Assembly (NCBI RefSeq): GCF_000069225.1
Contig: NC_010407.1
Coordinates: 1,178,001-1,242,000 of the forward strand
Length of the DNA stretch: 64,000 bases
Direction of reading: 5' to 3'
DNA from: Clavibacter sepedonicus
GTDB taxonomy: Bacteria > Actinomycetota > Actinomycetes > Actinomycetales > Microbacteriaceae
Shown: positions 16,316 to 26,053 of the stretch, piece after piece
How positions within the stretch are numbered: the first letter of the stretch is position 1
Layout: every line of letters starts with the position of its first letter
Position numbers and translations under genes: made by a program
The notes under the pieces: generated by a model
The model's input: only the letters and a program-made list of their open reading frames with translations
Databases searched by the model: none
Told to the model about the DNA's origin: nothing

Positions 16316-17447
16316 CCCGCACCTCCCTCGTGTCGTCCTCGGGGAGCGTCGGCGGGGCATCCGCCCGGCGCTCCTCCGAGGCCGACGCGTCCGGTCCCGA
16401 ACGCGCCTCGCGCAGGCGCCGCCCCTCGTCCTCGAGCAGGGCGCGGCGCCGCGCGAGCCGGTCCGCGCGGGTCGTGTCGCGCACGGGCAGCCGCAGCGCG
16501 TGCTCGGCGGGGATCCCCGCCTGCAGCTGCCTGGCGCGGATGATCTCCACGTCGAGCTCGCCGCCCAGCACGAGCGACAGGTTCCCGATGTACAGCCACA
16601 GCAGCAGCACGATCACCGCGCCGAGCACGCCGTAGGTCGACTCGTAGGTCGCGACGTGCGTCACGTAGGCGACGAACCCCGCCGTGCCGAGGCCCCATGC
16701 GACGATCGCGACCAGGCTGCCCCAGGTGAGCAGGTCCACACGACGGCGGCGGAGGTTCGGGGTCGCGGCGTACAGCACGCCGATGATCCCCGTCAGCAGC
16801 GCCACGAGCAGCGGCCACTTGACGACGGCCCACACCACGAGCGTCGTGTCGCCCAGGCCGAGCTGCTGCCCGAGCGCGCGGGCCCCTTCGTCGGTGAGCA
16901 GCAGCATGCCGACCATCACCACGCTCACGACGAGCAGCGCGATCGTCACCCCGAGCATCAGCGCCCGGTACTTCACGAGCGGCCGGCCCTCCTCGGTCTC
17001 CTGCACGCGGTTCATCGCGCGCCCGAACGCGGTGACGTACGCGGCCGAGGTCCAGAGCGCGCCGAGGAAGCTCACCGTGAAGGCGACGCCCGAGCGCGGT
17101 CCGTCGGCGAGCTGCTCGACCGGGTCGCGGATCACGTCGACGGCGGAGTCGCCCAGCACCGAGGTGAGCACGGCGAGCACGCCCTCGACGCCCGCGCGCG
17201 TGTCGCCGACCACGCCGATGAGGCTGAGCACCGCGACCGCCGCGGGGACGAGCGACAGCGTGGAGTAGAAGGTGAGGCTCGCGGTCATATCGATGCCGCG
17301 GTGCTTCATGAAGCCGTAGACCGCGCGGCGGCACGCGTACCAGCCGAGCTCGCGGCCGATGCGCTGCCGCCGGTGGAGGGCGGCCTCCTCGAGGTCGGCC
17401 CGCGGCGTGGCGTCGTCGGGCGCGACGTGACGGCGGCGGATGGGCAT
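16263..17447 (-). CDS. YihY/BrkB family inner-membrane protein
   Basis: A 394-residue protein with six predicted membrane helices between about 52 and 320. It has the family pattern GIDMTASLTFYSTLSLVPA near 51 and WTSAAYVTAFGRAMNRV near 135. The roughly 75-residue basic/acidic C-tail is cytoplasmic and low-complexity. The family was once called ribonuclease BN in error; its true role is unknown, with transport or envelope functions suspected. The last 53 nt overlap the convergent reductase gene. Confidence 0.85.
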   Translation of the reverse strand: MPIRRRHVAPDDATPRADLEEAALHRRQRIGRELGWYACRRAVYGFMKHRGIDMTASLTFYSTLSLVPAAVAVLSLIGVVGDTRAGVEGVLAVLTSVLGDSAVDVIRDPVEQLADGPRSGVAFTVSFLGALWTSAAYVTAFGRAMNRVQETEEGRPLVKYRALMLGVTIALLVVSVVMVGMLLLTDEGARALGQQLGLGDTTLVVWAVVKWPLLVALLTGIIGVLYAATPNLRRRRVDLLTWGSLVAIVAWGLGTAGFVAYVTHVATYESTYGVLGAVIVLLLWLYIGNLSLVLGGELDVEIIRARQLQAGIPAEHALRLPVRDTTRADRLARRRALLEDEGRRLREARSGPDASASEERRADAPPTLPEDDTREVRVRRRWSARPSSRRSRRA

Positions 17448-17538
17448 GTCGGCAAGTCTGACCCACGGCCGGGACTGCGGCGCTCCGGGCGACCGTCGGC
17501 GGCTGGCCGCGTCCGGCCGCGTGCGCTACACAGGGAGG

Positions 17539-19122
17539 ATGGTGCACACATCCTCCGTCGAGATCGAGCGCAAGTACGACGTCCCCGACGGGGTGCCCGT
17601 CCCGGCCTTCGCCGGCATCGAGGGGATCGCCGAGGCGCGGTCCGCGGAGCCCGTGACGCTCGTGGCGGTCTACCTCGACACCGCCGACCACGCGCTCGCC
17701 GACCGCCGCATGATCCTCCGCCGCCGCGAGGGCGGGCACGACGCGGGCTGGCACGTCAAGCTCCCCGCCGACGGCGGCGAGGGCCGCACCGAGCTCGGCT
17801 GGCCGCTGCAGGACGGCGACGGCGACGACGGTGCGATCCCCGGCCCGGTGCTCGACCAGGTCGCCGTCCACGTGCGCGGCCGCGAGCTCACGCCGCTCGC
17901 GCGCCTCGAGACCGTCCGCACCACCGTCACGCTGCACGACGCCGACGGCCGCGCGGTCGCCGAGTTCGCCGACGACCGGGTCACCGGATCCGACGTCCGC
18001 GGCGGCACCGTGCGCGCCTGGCACGAGTGGGAGGTCGAGCTGCTGCCCGACGCGCCCGCGAAGCGCAAGCAGCGCACCGCGCTCCTCGACCGGATCGAGC
18101 GGCACGTGCTCGAGGTCGGCGCCCGCCCGTCCGACAGCGCGTCGAAGCTGGCCCGCGCGCTCGGCGCCGACGCGCTCGGCCGCCAGGCGCCCGCGGGTCC
18201 CGCGCTGCGGGATCCCGCGACCCTCACGCGGGAGAGCCCCGCGTCCGACGTCGCCCGCGCGATCCTCGCCCGCGGCGTGCGCGACCTCGTCGCCGCCGAT
18301 CCGCGCGTGCGCGCCGACGAGCACGACGCCGTGCACCGGATGCGCGTCGCCGTCCGCCGCCTCCGCAGCGCCCTCCGCACCCACCAGGACGTGATCGACC
18401 CGGCCGCCACGGCGCCCGTCCGCGCCGAGCTCACGGCGCTCGGGGCCGTCCTCGGCGGCGCCCGCGACATGGAGGTGCTGCGCGACCGCGTCGTCTGGTC
18501 AGTGGTCGAGCACGACACGGGGACGGTCCCCGACCACGTCGGCGACGCCCTGCACGACGTCCTCGACGAGCGCTACCGCCGCGCCCGCGAGCGCGTGGTC
18601 CGGGCGCTCTCGTCCGCCCGCTACCTCGCGCTGCTCGACGACCTCGACGCCCTGGTCGCGGATCCGCCGCTCGCCCACGACGCCAGCTCCCCCGCGGGCC
18701 CCGCGCTCCACGCGGCCCTGCGCCGCGACGCCGAGCGGGTCGGCCGCCGGGCCGCGGTCGCGCAGGAGGCGGTCGGCGAGGCCGCGCGCACCGAGGCGCT
18801 GCACGAGGTCCGGAAGGCCGCCAAGCGCCTCCGCTACGCCGCGGAGGAGGTGAGCGGCCGCACCGTCACGGTGCTCGGCCGGAAGACGATGCGGCTCGCG
18901 ACCGCGGCCGAGGAGGTGCACGACGAGCTCGGCGAGCACCGCGACGGCATCGCCATGCAGCGCATCCTCCGCGACGAGGCGAGGCGCCTCGCGGCGCGCG
19001 GCGAGGACGCGTTCGCGCTCGGCGTGCTGCACGAGGCCGAGCGGCTGCGCACCGAGTCGGCGCTCTGGCGGGCCGAGCGCGCGATCGAGCGCCTGCTCGC
19101 GACGGCCGTCCCGGGAGCGTGA
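17539..19122 (+). CDS. CYTH and CHAD domain protein
   Basis: A 527-residue protein. The N-terminal CYTH (triphosphate tunnel) domain spans about 1-205 and opens with the ExExK signature E8-I-E10-R-K12. The His/Arg-rich helical CHAD domain spans about 240-520 (HRMRVAVRRLRSALRTHQ, LHEVRKAAKRLRYAAEE). CYTH enzymes act on triphosphates such as PPPi; CHAD binds polyphosphate, so a polyphosphate-linked role is likely. GGGAGG lies close to the ATG; the next codon is GTG, which could be the true start. Confidence 0.9.
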   Translation: MVHTSSVEIERKYDVPDGVPVPAFAGIEGIAEARSAEPVTLVAVYLDTADHALADRRMILRRREGGHDAGWHVKLPADGGEGRTELGWPLQDGDGDDGAIPGPVLDQVAVHVRGRELTPLARLETVRTTVTLHDADGRAVAEFADDRVTGSDVRGGTVRAWHEWEVELLPDAPAKRKQRTALLDRIERHVLEVGARPSDSASKLARALGADALGRQAPAGPALRDPATLTRESPASDVARAILARGVRDLVAADPRVRADEHDAVHRMRVAVRRLRSALRTHQDVIDPAATAPVRAELTALGAVLGGARDMEVLRDRVVWSVVEHDTGTVPDHVGDALHDVLDERYRRARERVVRALSSARYLALLDDLDALVADPPLAHDASSPAGPALHAALRRDAERVGRRAAVAQEAVGEAARTEALHEVRKAAKRLRYAAEEVSGRTVTVLGRKTMRLATAAEEVHDELGEHRDGIAMQRILRDEARRLAARGEDAFALGVLHEAERLRTESALWRAERAIERLLATAVPGA

Positions 19123-19132
19123 GGGCGGACCG

Positions 19133-19138
19133 TAAACT
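19133..19138 (+). promoter_or_regulatory. -10 hexamer TAAACT, leaderless start at 19146
   Basis: TAAACT, 7 nt, GTG at 19146; it decides the start of the carboxylesterase, which has no Shine-Dalgarno sequence. Confidence 0.5.
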
Positions 19139-19145
19139 CGATCGG

Positions 19146-20786
19146 GTGACCTCCGACGCCGACGTGCCCACCCCGGCGTACGACCCGTCGGAGCTCGACG
19201 TCGAGGTCACGGGCGGCACCGTCCGCGGCGTGCGCGAGCGGGGCATCGAGGCCTGGCGCGGCATCCCCTTCGCGGCCCCGCCCCGCGGCGACCTGCGATT
19301 CCGGGCCCCGCAGCCCGTCCTCGGCTGGGAGGGCGCGCGGTTCGCGCAGCACTTCGGCAAGGTCGCCCCGCAGGTCAGCGCGGGCGCCTTCATGGGCGCG
19401 CCGCAGGGCACGCCGATGGGGGAGGACTGCCTCACCGTCAACGTCATCGCTCCGTCCGGGCTCAGCCCCGACGCCGCGCGCGTCAACCGCGAGTCGCAGC
19501 TGCGGCCGGTCATGGTCTTCATCCACGGCGGCGCGTACGTCGTCGGATCCTCGCGCGAGAACCCGGTGCAGGGCGAGGGCCTCGTGCGCCAGGGCGGCAT
19601 CGTCTACGTGAGCTTCAACTACCGGCTCGGCGCGCTCGGCTACCTCGACTTCAGCCGGTACTCCAGGCCTGATCGCCCCATCGAGTCGAACCTGGGCCTC
19701 CGCGACCAGGTGCAGGCGCTCCAGTGGGTGCGCGACAACATCCGCGCGTTCGGCGGGGATCCCGACAACGTCACGGTCTTCGGCGAGTCCGCGGGCGGCA
19801 ACGCCGTCACGACGCTCATGGCCGTGCCCGCCGCGCACGGCCTGTTCGCCCGCGCAATCGCGCAGAGCTCGCCGACGAACGCCGTCTACCCGGCCGAGCA
19901 GACCGCGCGGTGGGCGGCCGAGTTCGTGGGCCTCCTCGCGGGTCGGGCGGGGCGCGCGCCCGACGACGCCGAAGCCGTCCGGCTGCTCACCGCCGCGAGC
20001 GCGTCCACGCTCGCCGCGGCGGCGAACGAGCTGATGGTTCGGACGCCCGACGAGGAGCCGGGCACCATCACGTTCAGCCCCGTCATCGACGGCGACGTGC
20101 TGCCGGAGCGCCCGCTCGACGCGTTCAAGCACGGCCGGGCCGCTCGCGTGCCGCTCATCATCGGCACCAACGAGCGCGAGGGATCCCTGTTCACCGGCCG
20201 CCTCGACATCCTCGCGACCACGCCGCCGCGCATCGAGGCCGTGTTCGCGAAGACCGACGAATCGCACCGCGCAGAGCTGGCGGCCCTCTACCCCGGCCTG
20301 CCGAAGCGCCGGGCCGCGCTCGACTTCGGCGGCGACTACGCCTTCTGGTTCCCGTCGATCAAGGTCGCCGAGCGGCACGCCCGCTACGCGCCCGTGCACT
20401 TCTACCGCTTCGACATCGCCCCGCGCCTCGTCCACCTCATGGGCCTCGACGCCACGCACGGCCTCGAGCTGTTCGCGCTGTTCGACCGCATGGACTCGAT
20501 GCTCGGCCGCGGCATGACCCTGCTCGGCGGCCGGCGCGCGTTCGTCGCGGCGGGGGAGCGGATGCGCATCGCCTGGCTCCGCTTCGCGCAGGACGGCACC
20601 GTCGACGAGTCGTGGCCGCCGTACGTGGGCGGCGACGATGACGCGCCGGGCACCGGGGCGGCGGACGCGGACGCGGGGGCGTCGGGCGAGCGCGCGACCC
20701 TCGTGTTCGACGTGGTCGACCGCGTCGAGCACGACCCGCACGCCGAGCGTCGCGTCGCCTGGCGCGACTTCGTGCCGCACATCTGA
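19146..20786 (+). CDS. Type-B carboxylesterase/lipase family protein
   Basis: A 546-residue alpha/beta hydrolase. WRGIPFAAPPRGDLRFRAPQ near 37, oxyanion HGGA at 127-130 and the nucleophile elbow GESAGG with S215 mark the family; EDCLTVNV near 93 is the second signature. The catalytic His is probably in DATHGLEL near 440. It hydrolyses carboxylic esters; there is no signal peptide, so it is cytoplasmic. The GTG start is predicted leaderless. Confidence 0.9.
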   Translation: MTSDADVPTPAYDPSELDVEVTGGTVRGVRERGIEAWRGIPFAAPPRGDLRFRAPQPVLGWEGARFAQHFGKVAPQVSAGAFMGAPQGTPMGEDCLTVNVIAPSGLSPDAARVNRESQLRPVMVFIHGGAYVVGSSRENPVQGEGLVRQGGIVYVSFNYRLGALGYLDFSRYSRPDRPIESNLGLRDQVQALQWVRDNIRAFGGDPDNVTVFGESAGGNAVTTLMAVPAAHGLFARAIAQSSPTNAVYPAEQTARWAAEFVGLLAGRAGRAPDDAEAVRLLTAASASTLAAAANELMVRTPDEEPGTITFSPVIDGDVLPERPLDAFKHGRAARVPLIIGTNEREGSLFTGRLDILATTPPRIEAVFAKTDESHRAELAALYPGLPKRRAALDFGGDYAFWFPSIKVAERHARYAPVHFYRFDIAPRLVHLMGLDATHGLELFALFDRMDSMLGRGMTLLGGRRAFVAAGERMRIAWLRFAQDGTVDESWPPYVGGDDDAPGTGAADADAGASGERATLVFDVVDRVEHDPHAERRVAWRDFVPHI

Positions 20787-20904
20787 CCCTTCGGATCCGG
20801 CGCGAGATGTTCATCCGACCGTCATCCGCCGGACGCCCGTTCGAGCCCGGCGTATGCAGGCCGTTAGGATCGACGACTGTGACATCCGCTCGAGGGATCC
20901 GGTA

Positions 20905-22086
20905 GTGGATCTCACCCTCATCGTCGTCCTGGTCATCGCCCTGGCGCTGTTCTTCGACTTCACCAACGGCTTCCACGACACGGCGAACGCGATGGCGACC
21001 CCCATCGCGACGGGTGCCCTGAAGCCGCGGGTGGCCGTCGCGATCGCCGCGGTCCTCAACCTCGTGGGCGCGTTCCTCAGCACCGAGGTCGCGAAGACCG
21101 TCTCCGGAGGCATCATCCGCGAGGGCGACGGCGGCGTGCAGATCACGCCGACCATGATCTTCGCGGGGCTCATGGGTGCCATCGTCTGGAACCTCGTCAC
21201 CTGGCTCCGCGGACTGCCGTCGAGCTCGAGCCACGCGCTGTTCGGCGGGCTCATCGGCGCGGCGGTCGTCGGCGCGGGGCTCGGCTCGGTCGACTTCGGC
21301 GTGGTGCTGTCGAAGGTGATCCTCCCGGCGCTGCTCGCCCCCGTGATCGCCGGCCTCATCGCGTACACGACCACCAAGCTCGCCTACTCGATCACGCGCC
21401 GCTCGAGCGGCCCGAACGAGCGCGGCGGCTTCCGCTACGGCCAGATCTTCACCTCGTCGCTCGTGGCCCTCGCGCACGGCACCAACGACGCGCAGAAGAC
21501 CATGGGCATCATCACCCTCACGCTCATCGCGGGCGGGGTGCAGGCCGCGGGCTCCGGCCCGGAGTTCTGGGTCATCGCGGTCTGCGCCGTCGCCATCGCC
21601 CTCGGCACCTACATGGGCGGCTGGCGCATCATCCGCACGATGGGATCCGGCCTCACCGAGGTCAAGCCCGCGCAGGGGTTCAGCGCCGAGGCTTCGACCG
21701 CGGCCACCATCCTCGCGTCGAGCCACCTCGGCTTCGCGCTCTCGACCACGCAGGTCGCGTCGGGATCCGTCATCGGCTCGGGCCTCGGCCGCCGCGGCGC
21801 GTCCGTGCGCTGGAACACGGTGGGGAAGATCGCGCTCGGCTGGCTGCTCACGCTGCCGTCGGCCGCCGTCGTGGGCGCCCTCGCGGCCTTCATCGCGAGC
21901 ACCGGCACGGTCGGCTTCGTCATCGACGCGGTCGTCGGCGTCGCCGTCATCGTCTGGATCTTCTGGCGCTCGCGCCGGAACGCGGTCGACGCCCGCAACG
22001 CCATCGTCGAGGTCGACGCCGCCGGATTCGCGGTGCGCGGACGCAAGGCCACCAAGGCCGCCCGGAAGGCCAGGGAGGCCGCATGA
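20905..22086 (+). CDS. PiT family inorganic phosphate permease
   Basis: A 393-residue membrane protein. The duplicated PiT signature is visible: DFTNGFHDTANAMAT near 15 and AHGTNDAQKTMG near 195. GLPSSSSHALFGGLIGAA is the family SSSH motif. It imports phosphate (as a metal-phosphate complex) with protons. The GTG start has GAGGGA 7 nt upstream. Its stop overlaps the following small gene (ATGA, 22083-22086). Confidence 0.92.
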   Translation: MDLTLIVVLVIALALFFDFTNGFHDTANAMATPIATGALKPRVAVAIAAVLNLVGAFLSTEVAKTVSGGIIREGDGGVQITPTMIFAGLMGAIVWNLVTWLRGLPSSSSHALFGGLIGAAVVGAGLGSVDFGVVLSKVILPALLAPVIAGLIAYTTTKLAYSITRRSSGPNERGGFRYGQIFTSSLVALAHGTNDAQKTMGIITLTLIAGGVQAAGSGPEFWVIAVCAVAIALGTYMGGWRIIRTMGSGLTEVKPAQGFSAEASTAATILASSHLGFALSTTQVASGSVIGSGLGRRGASVRWNTVGKIALGWLLTLPSAAVVGALAAFIASTGTVGFVIDAVVGVAVIVWIFWRSRRNAVDARNAIVEVDAAGFAVRGRKATKAARKAREAA

Positions 22087-22334
22087 TCGACTGGAGCGCG
22101 TTCCTCGTCGTCGCCGTGGCGGCCCTCGTGGGCGCCGTCGCGGTGGTGTGCCTCTTCTCCCTCGGCGTGCGGCTGCTGGCCGTCGGCACCGAGTACGACG
22201 ACGAGGGCGACAAGGTCTCGGTGACGGGCATCCGCCCGCAGGCCGCGACCGTCGGCGGCTACGTCTGCTTCGCCCTCAGCGGCCTCGCCGTGCTCTACGG
22301 CGTGTACCTGATCATCCCGGCCCTCCACTCCTGA
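22083..22334 (+). CDS. Small two-helix membrane protein, PiT partner
   Basis: An 83-residue protein with hydrophobic helices at about 6-32 and 57-78, separated by an acidic loop (TEYDDEGDK). The ATGA overlap with the phosphate permease implies coupled translation and a linked role, perhaps as an accessory subunit; that is inference. Family not recognised. Confidence 0.75.
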   Translation: MIDWSAFLVVAVAALVGAVAVVCLFSLGVRLLAVGTEYDDEGDKVSVTGIRPQAATVGGYVCFALSGLAVLYGVYLIIPALHS

Positions 22335-22455
22335 CCGCGGGGCGCCGCGATCCGGGCTGGTCCCGGCCGCGCGCCCGCCCCTAGGCTCGATCCCGTCCCG
22401 ACAAGGTCGTCGGCTCCCTCCCTCCCCGTCGCCCGACCCCTCGCGGAAGAAGCCC

Positions 22456-23931
22456 ATGACCGAAGCGCGCACGTCGTCCCCCGCCCCCGAGACCACGGGA
22501 GGGCGCGGCGCGCTCGACCGGTTCTTCGAGATCACGAAGCGCGGATCCACCTACGCCCGTGAGATCCGCGGCGGCGTCCTCACGTTCGTGACGATGGCCT
22601 ACATCGTCGTGCTCAACCCGCTGATCCTCGGCGGCTTCAGCGCCGACCAGGCCACGCTCGACGTGGACGGCAACTGGCTGCGCGCCTCGCAGGTGGGCGC
22701 CGCGACGGCCCTCACCGCGGGCGTCATGACCATCCTGTTCGGCCTCGTCGCGCGCCTCCCGTTCGCGTTCGCAGCGGGCCTCGGCATCAACTCGTTCCTC
22801 GCGGTCAGCGTGGTCGGCGAGGTCACCTGGCCGGAGGCGATGGGCCTCGTGGTCATCAACGGCCTCGTGATCGTGCTGCTCGCCACCACGGGCCTCCGCA
22901 CGCTGATCTTCCGGGCCGTCCCGCGGGAGCTCAAGACCGCCATCACGGTGGGCATCGGCCTCTTCATCGCGTTCATCGGCTTCGTCGACTCCGGCTTCGT
23001 GCGCGGCACGGGCGTGCCGGCGTCGCCGCTCGCGCTCGGGATCGACGGGTCCATCGCGTCGCTGCCGACCGTCGTCTTCATCCTCGGCCTCGTGATCATG
23101 GGCGTGCTCATGGCCCGCCGCGTGCCCGGCGCGCTCCTCATCGGCATCGTCGCGACCACGCTCATCGCCATCGTCGTGGAGCAGGTCTTCCACATCGGCC
23201 CGTCGAACACCTCGGGCGCCACCGGCTGGAACCTCAACGCGCCCGTGCTGCCCGGCACGCCCGTCTCGCTGCCCGACCTCGGCCTCGTCGGCGCGTTCGA
23301 CTTCGGCGCGTTCGGCCGCATCGGGATCATCTCCAGCCTGATGCTCGTCTTCACGCTGGTCTTCACGAACTTCTTCGACGCCATGGGGGCCATGACGGGC
23401 CTCGCGAAGGCCGCCGACCTCTCCGACGAGCGCGGCGACTTCCCCCGCCTGAAGGGCGCGCTGGTCGTCGAGGGCTTCGGCGCGGTCGCCGGCGGCGCCA
23501 CCTCGAGCTCGTCGAACACGGTGTTCATCGAGTCGGCGTCCGGTATCGGCGAGGGCGCCCGCACGGGCCTCGCGTCGATGGTCACGGGCGTGCTCTTCCT
23601 CCTCGCGATGTTCTTCACGCCGCTCACGCAGGTCGTGCCGCTCGAGGTCGCGGCCGCCGCGCTGGTGATCGTCGGCACGCTCATGGCGTCGCAGATCCGC
23701 GACATCGTGTGGACGGACTTCTCGGTCGCGCTGCCCGTGTTCCTCACCGTGCTCGTCATGCCGCTCACGTACTCGATCGCCAACGGCATCGGCGTCGGCT
23801 TCCTCTCCTGGGTGCTCGTGCGCTCGTTCTCGGGCCGCGCGCGCGAGGTCTCGCCGCTGCTCTGGGTCGTCTCCGCGGGGTTCCTGATCTTCTTCGCGCG
23901 CGGGCCGATCGAGCAGCTGCTGGGCGTCTGA
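22456..23931 (+). CDS. NCS2 family purine permease (AzgA-like)
   Basis: A 491-residue permease with about 13 helices. It has the AzgA-group N-terminus (RGSTYAREIRGGVLTFVTMAYI) and FNFFDAMGAMTGLAKAA-like core (TNFFDAMGAMTGLA near 305). GATSSSSNTVFIESASGIGE near 355 is the NCS2 signature region. It likely imports adenine, guanine or hypoxanthine with protons. GAAGAAG precedes the ATG; a TAGGCT hexamer about 70 nt upstream suggests a leader. I saw no purine riboswitch core. Confidence 0.9.
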   Translation: MTEARTSSPAPETTGGRGALDRFFEITKRGSTYAREIRGGVLTFVTMAYIVVLNPLILGGFSADQATLDVDGNWLRASQVGAATALTAGVMTILFGLVARLPFAFAAGLGINSFLAVSVVGEVTWPEAMGLVVINGLVIVLLATTGLRTLIFRAVPRELKTAITVGIGLFIAFIGFVDSGFVRGTGVPASPLALGIDGSIASLPTVVFILGLVIMGVLMARRVPGALLIGIVATTLIAIVVEQVFHIGPSNTSGATGWNLNAPVLPGTPVSLPDLGLVGAFDFGAFGRIGIISSLMLVFTLVFTNFFDAMGAMTGLAKAADLSDERGDFPRLKGALVVEGFGAVAGGATSSSSNTVFIESASGIGEGARTGLASMVTGVLFLLAMFFTPLTQVVPLEVAAAALVIVGTLMASQIRDIVWTDFSVALPVFLTVLVMPLTYSIANGIGVGFLSWVLVRSFSGRAREVSPLLWVVSAGFLIFFARGPIEQLLGV

Positions 23932-24026
23932 TCCCCGGGCTTCGCGCGATCGCCAGAGGGCGCGCGACGCCCAGCCCTGCGTAAGGTGGGACGGGACCCC
24001 CTTCGACGACGCACGGGAGCCCGCTC

Positions 24027-25304
24027 ATGACCGACCTCGACACGCGCGGCGACGTCCGCGGACCCCAGGAGTCGGCCAAGCGCTGGCGCATCGTCGGACC
24101 CGGCCTCGTGGTCGCCGCGACCGGCATCGGCGCGGGCGACCTCGTCGCGACGCTGGTGGCCGGATCCCGTTTCGGCTACGCCCTGCTCTGGGCCGCGGTC
24201 CTCGGCGTGATCATCAAGATCTTCCTGGTGGAGGGCGCCGGCCGGTACTCGCTCGCGACGGGCAGGACGATCTTCGAGGGCTGGCGCACGGTCGGCCGCT
24301 GGACCACCTGGTACTTCGGGCCGTACATCCTCATCTGGGGCCTGGTCTACGGCGCCGCCGCGATGAGCTCGTCGGCGCTCCCGCTCGCAGCGCTCTTCCC
24401 GGGCGTCGACCTCAAGGTGTTCGCCATCGCATGCGGCCTGGCGGGCGCCGTCGTGGTCTGGTTCGGGCGCTACTCGGCGTTCGAGAAGATCATCGCGGTG
24501 TTCGTCGGGCTGATGTTCGTGACCGTCGTGGGCGCCGCCGTCGTCACCGTGCCGAACGTGCCGGCGCTCCTCACGGGCCTCGTGCCCACCGTCCCCGAGG
24601 GTGGCCTCGTCGTCGCGCTCAGCATCGCGGGCGGCGTCGGCGGCACCATCACGCTCGCGGCCTACGGCTACTGGCTGCGCGAGAAGGGCTGGGTGGCGCC
24701 CCGCTGGATGAAGGTCATGCGCATCGACAACTCCGTCGCCTACGTGATGAGCGGGATCTTCGTGCTGTCCATGCTCGTGGTCGGCGCGGAGCTCCTGTAC
24801 TCCGCCGACATCGCCCTGGCCGACGGCGAGGGCGGGCTCGTGCAGCTCGCCGACGTGCTGGGGGAGCGCTACGGCGCGTTCATGACGTGGTTCTTCCTGC
24901 TCGGGTTCTTCGCCACGTCATTCTCCTCGATCCTCGGCGTGTGGAACGGCGTCTCGCTCATGTTCGCCGACTTCCTCGGCACCGTCCGCGGCCTCGACGT
25001 CGAGGACCCGCGCCGTCGCCTCGGCGGCAGCTACTACCGGGCGTTCATCGTCTGGCTGACGATCCCGCCCATCGGCCTGCTCTTCCTCGACCAGCCGATC
25101 GGCCTGATCATCGCGTACGGCGTGCTCGGCGCCCTCTTCATGCCGTTCCTCGCGATCACGCTGCTCGTGCTCCTCAACACCGACCGCACGCCGCGCGCGT
25201 GGCGGAACCGGCCGCTCAGCAACACGGTGATGGGCCTCTCGGCGCTGCTGTTCGTGGTGCTCGGCATACAGCAGCTCGTGACGGAGGTCGGGAAGCTGCT
25301 GTAG
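24027..25304 (+). CDS. Nramp-related transporter without DPGN motif
   Basis: A 425-residue protein with about 11 helices and Nramp-like architecture. In helix 1, where classical Nramp has DPGN, it reads ATGIGAGDLVATL; in the helix 6 region it has AGGVGGTITLAAYGYW instead of the metal-binding MPH motif. The usual Mn2+/Fe2+ site is therefore absent, and a different substrate (Mg2+ or a non-metal) is possible. GGGAG is 8 nt before the ATG. It is convergent with gtrA. Confidence 0.8.
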   Translation: MTDLDTRGDVRGPQESAKRWRIVGPGLVVAATGIGAGDLVATLVAGSRFGYALLWAAVLGVIIKIFLVEGAGRYSLATGRTIFEGWRTVGRWTTWYFGPYILIWGLVYGAAAMSSSALPLAALFPGVDLKVFAIACGLAGAVVVWFGRYSAFEKIIAVFVGLMFVTVVGAAVVTVPNVPALLTGLVPTVPEGGLVVALSIAGGVGGTITLAAYGYWLREKGWVAPRWMKVMRIDNSVAYVMSGIFVLSMLVVGAELLYSADIALADGEGGLVQLADVLGERYGAFMTWFFLLGFFATSFSSILGVWNGVSLMFADFLGTVRGLDVEDPRRRLGGSYYRAFIVWLTIPPIGLLFLDQPIGLIIAYGVLGALFMPFLAITLLVLLNTDRTPRAWRNRPLSNTVMGLSALLFVVLGIQQLVTEVGKLL

Positions 25305-25350
25305 CCGGTGCCGCGGGCCGGGCCGGGCCGGGCTGCTCGGCTCGGTCGGC

Positions 25351-25866
25351 TCAGTCGGCGGACGCGGACTGGCGGACGGCGCGGGAGCCGGCGTCGTCGG
25401 CCGCGGCCTCGGCGGCGGGCGCCGGCGTCCGGAACACCACGAGCCGGTAGAGCGTGAAGTTCCACACGAGGCCGATGAGCACGGCCGTGGCCTTCGCGAT
25501 GTTGATCTCGAGGAACTCCTGCTCGGCGCTCGTGCCGAACATGAGCAGCGAGCGGCCGAAGGTCGTGTCGAAGCCGCGCTCGAAGAGCCAGATCACGCCG
25601 CTCTGCAGCAGCAGCGAGCTGAAGCCCGTGACCGCGAAGAACTTGAGGAACCGGCGCATCGTCACGGGCTCGCCGTGGCGGAACACGAAGAAGTGGTTGA
25701 GGAAGTACGAGATGGTGATGCCGACCGTGACCGAGATGAGGTTCGCGGCGAGGACGGGCATGTGCGCCGCGAGGATCAGCGCGTTGAGCAGCACGAAGTC
25801 GAGACCCGTGTTGAGGAGGCCGGCGATGAGGAAGCGGACGCGGCGGTCGGCGAGGAGCTTGGTCAC
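25351..25866 (-). CDS. GtrA family membrane protein
   Basis: A 171-residue, four-helix protein. RFLIAGLLNTGLDFVLLNAL near 9 and SYFLNHFFVFRHG near 52 are GtrA hallmarks. GtrA proteins help flip or move polyprenyl-linked sugars, and the divergent neighbour is a polyprenol-phosphate glycosyltransferase, so the two probably work together in cell-envelope glycosylation. The GTG at 25866 was chosen because GGAGG lies 6 nt upstream. Confidence 0.87.
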   Translation of the reverse strand: MTKLLADRRVRFLIAGLLNTGLDFVLLNALILAAHMPVLAANLISVTVGITISYFLNHFFVFRHGEPVTMRRFLKFFAVTGFSSLLLQSGVIWLFERGFDTTFGRSLLMFGTSAEQEFLEINIAKATAVLIGLVWNFTLYRLVVFRTPAPAAEAAADDAGSRAVRQSASAD

Positions 25867-26053
25867 GCTGATCCTCCCGGGCGGTCGCCGGTCGGTTCGG
25901 CGGTGCGCCCGGAGTCTGAGCACCGGGCCACACGAAGTGTAACAAGGCGATAACGGGCGACGCCCGTCCGGAGCGGTCCGATCGGCGGTCGCTGGCTAGA
26001 CTCGACGAGGCCCGGATCCGGGTCATCCCCGATTCGGAGACGGAACCACCAGC

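Noticed and set aside
22335..22455. Purine riboswitch before the NCS2 permease
   Set aside because: The conserved three-way junction sequences of the purine aptamer are not present; only a plausible promoter hexamer was found.
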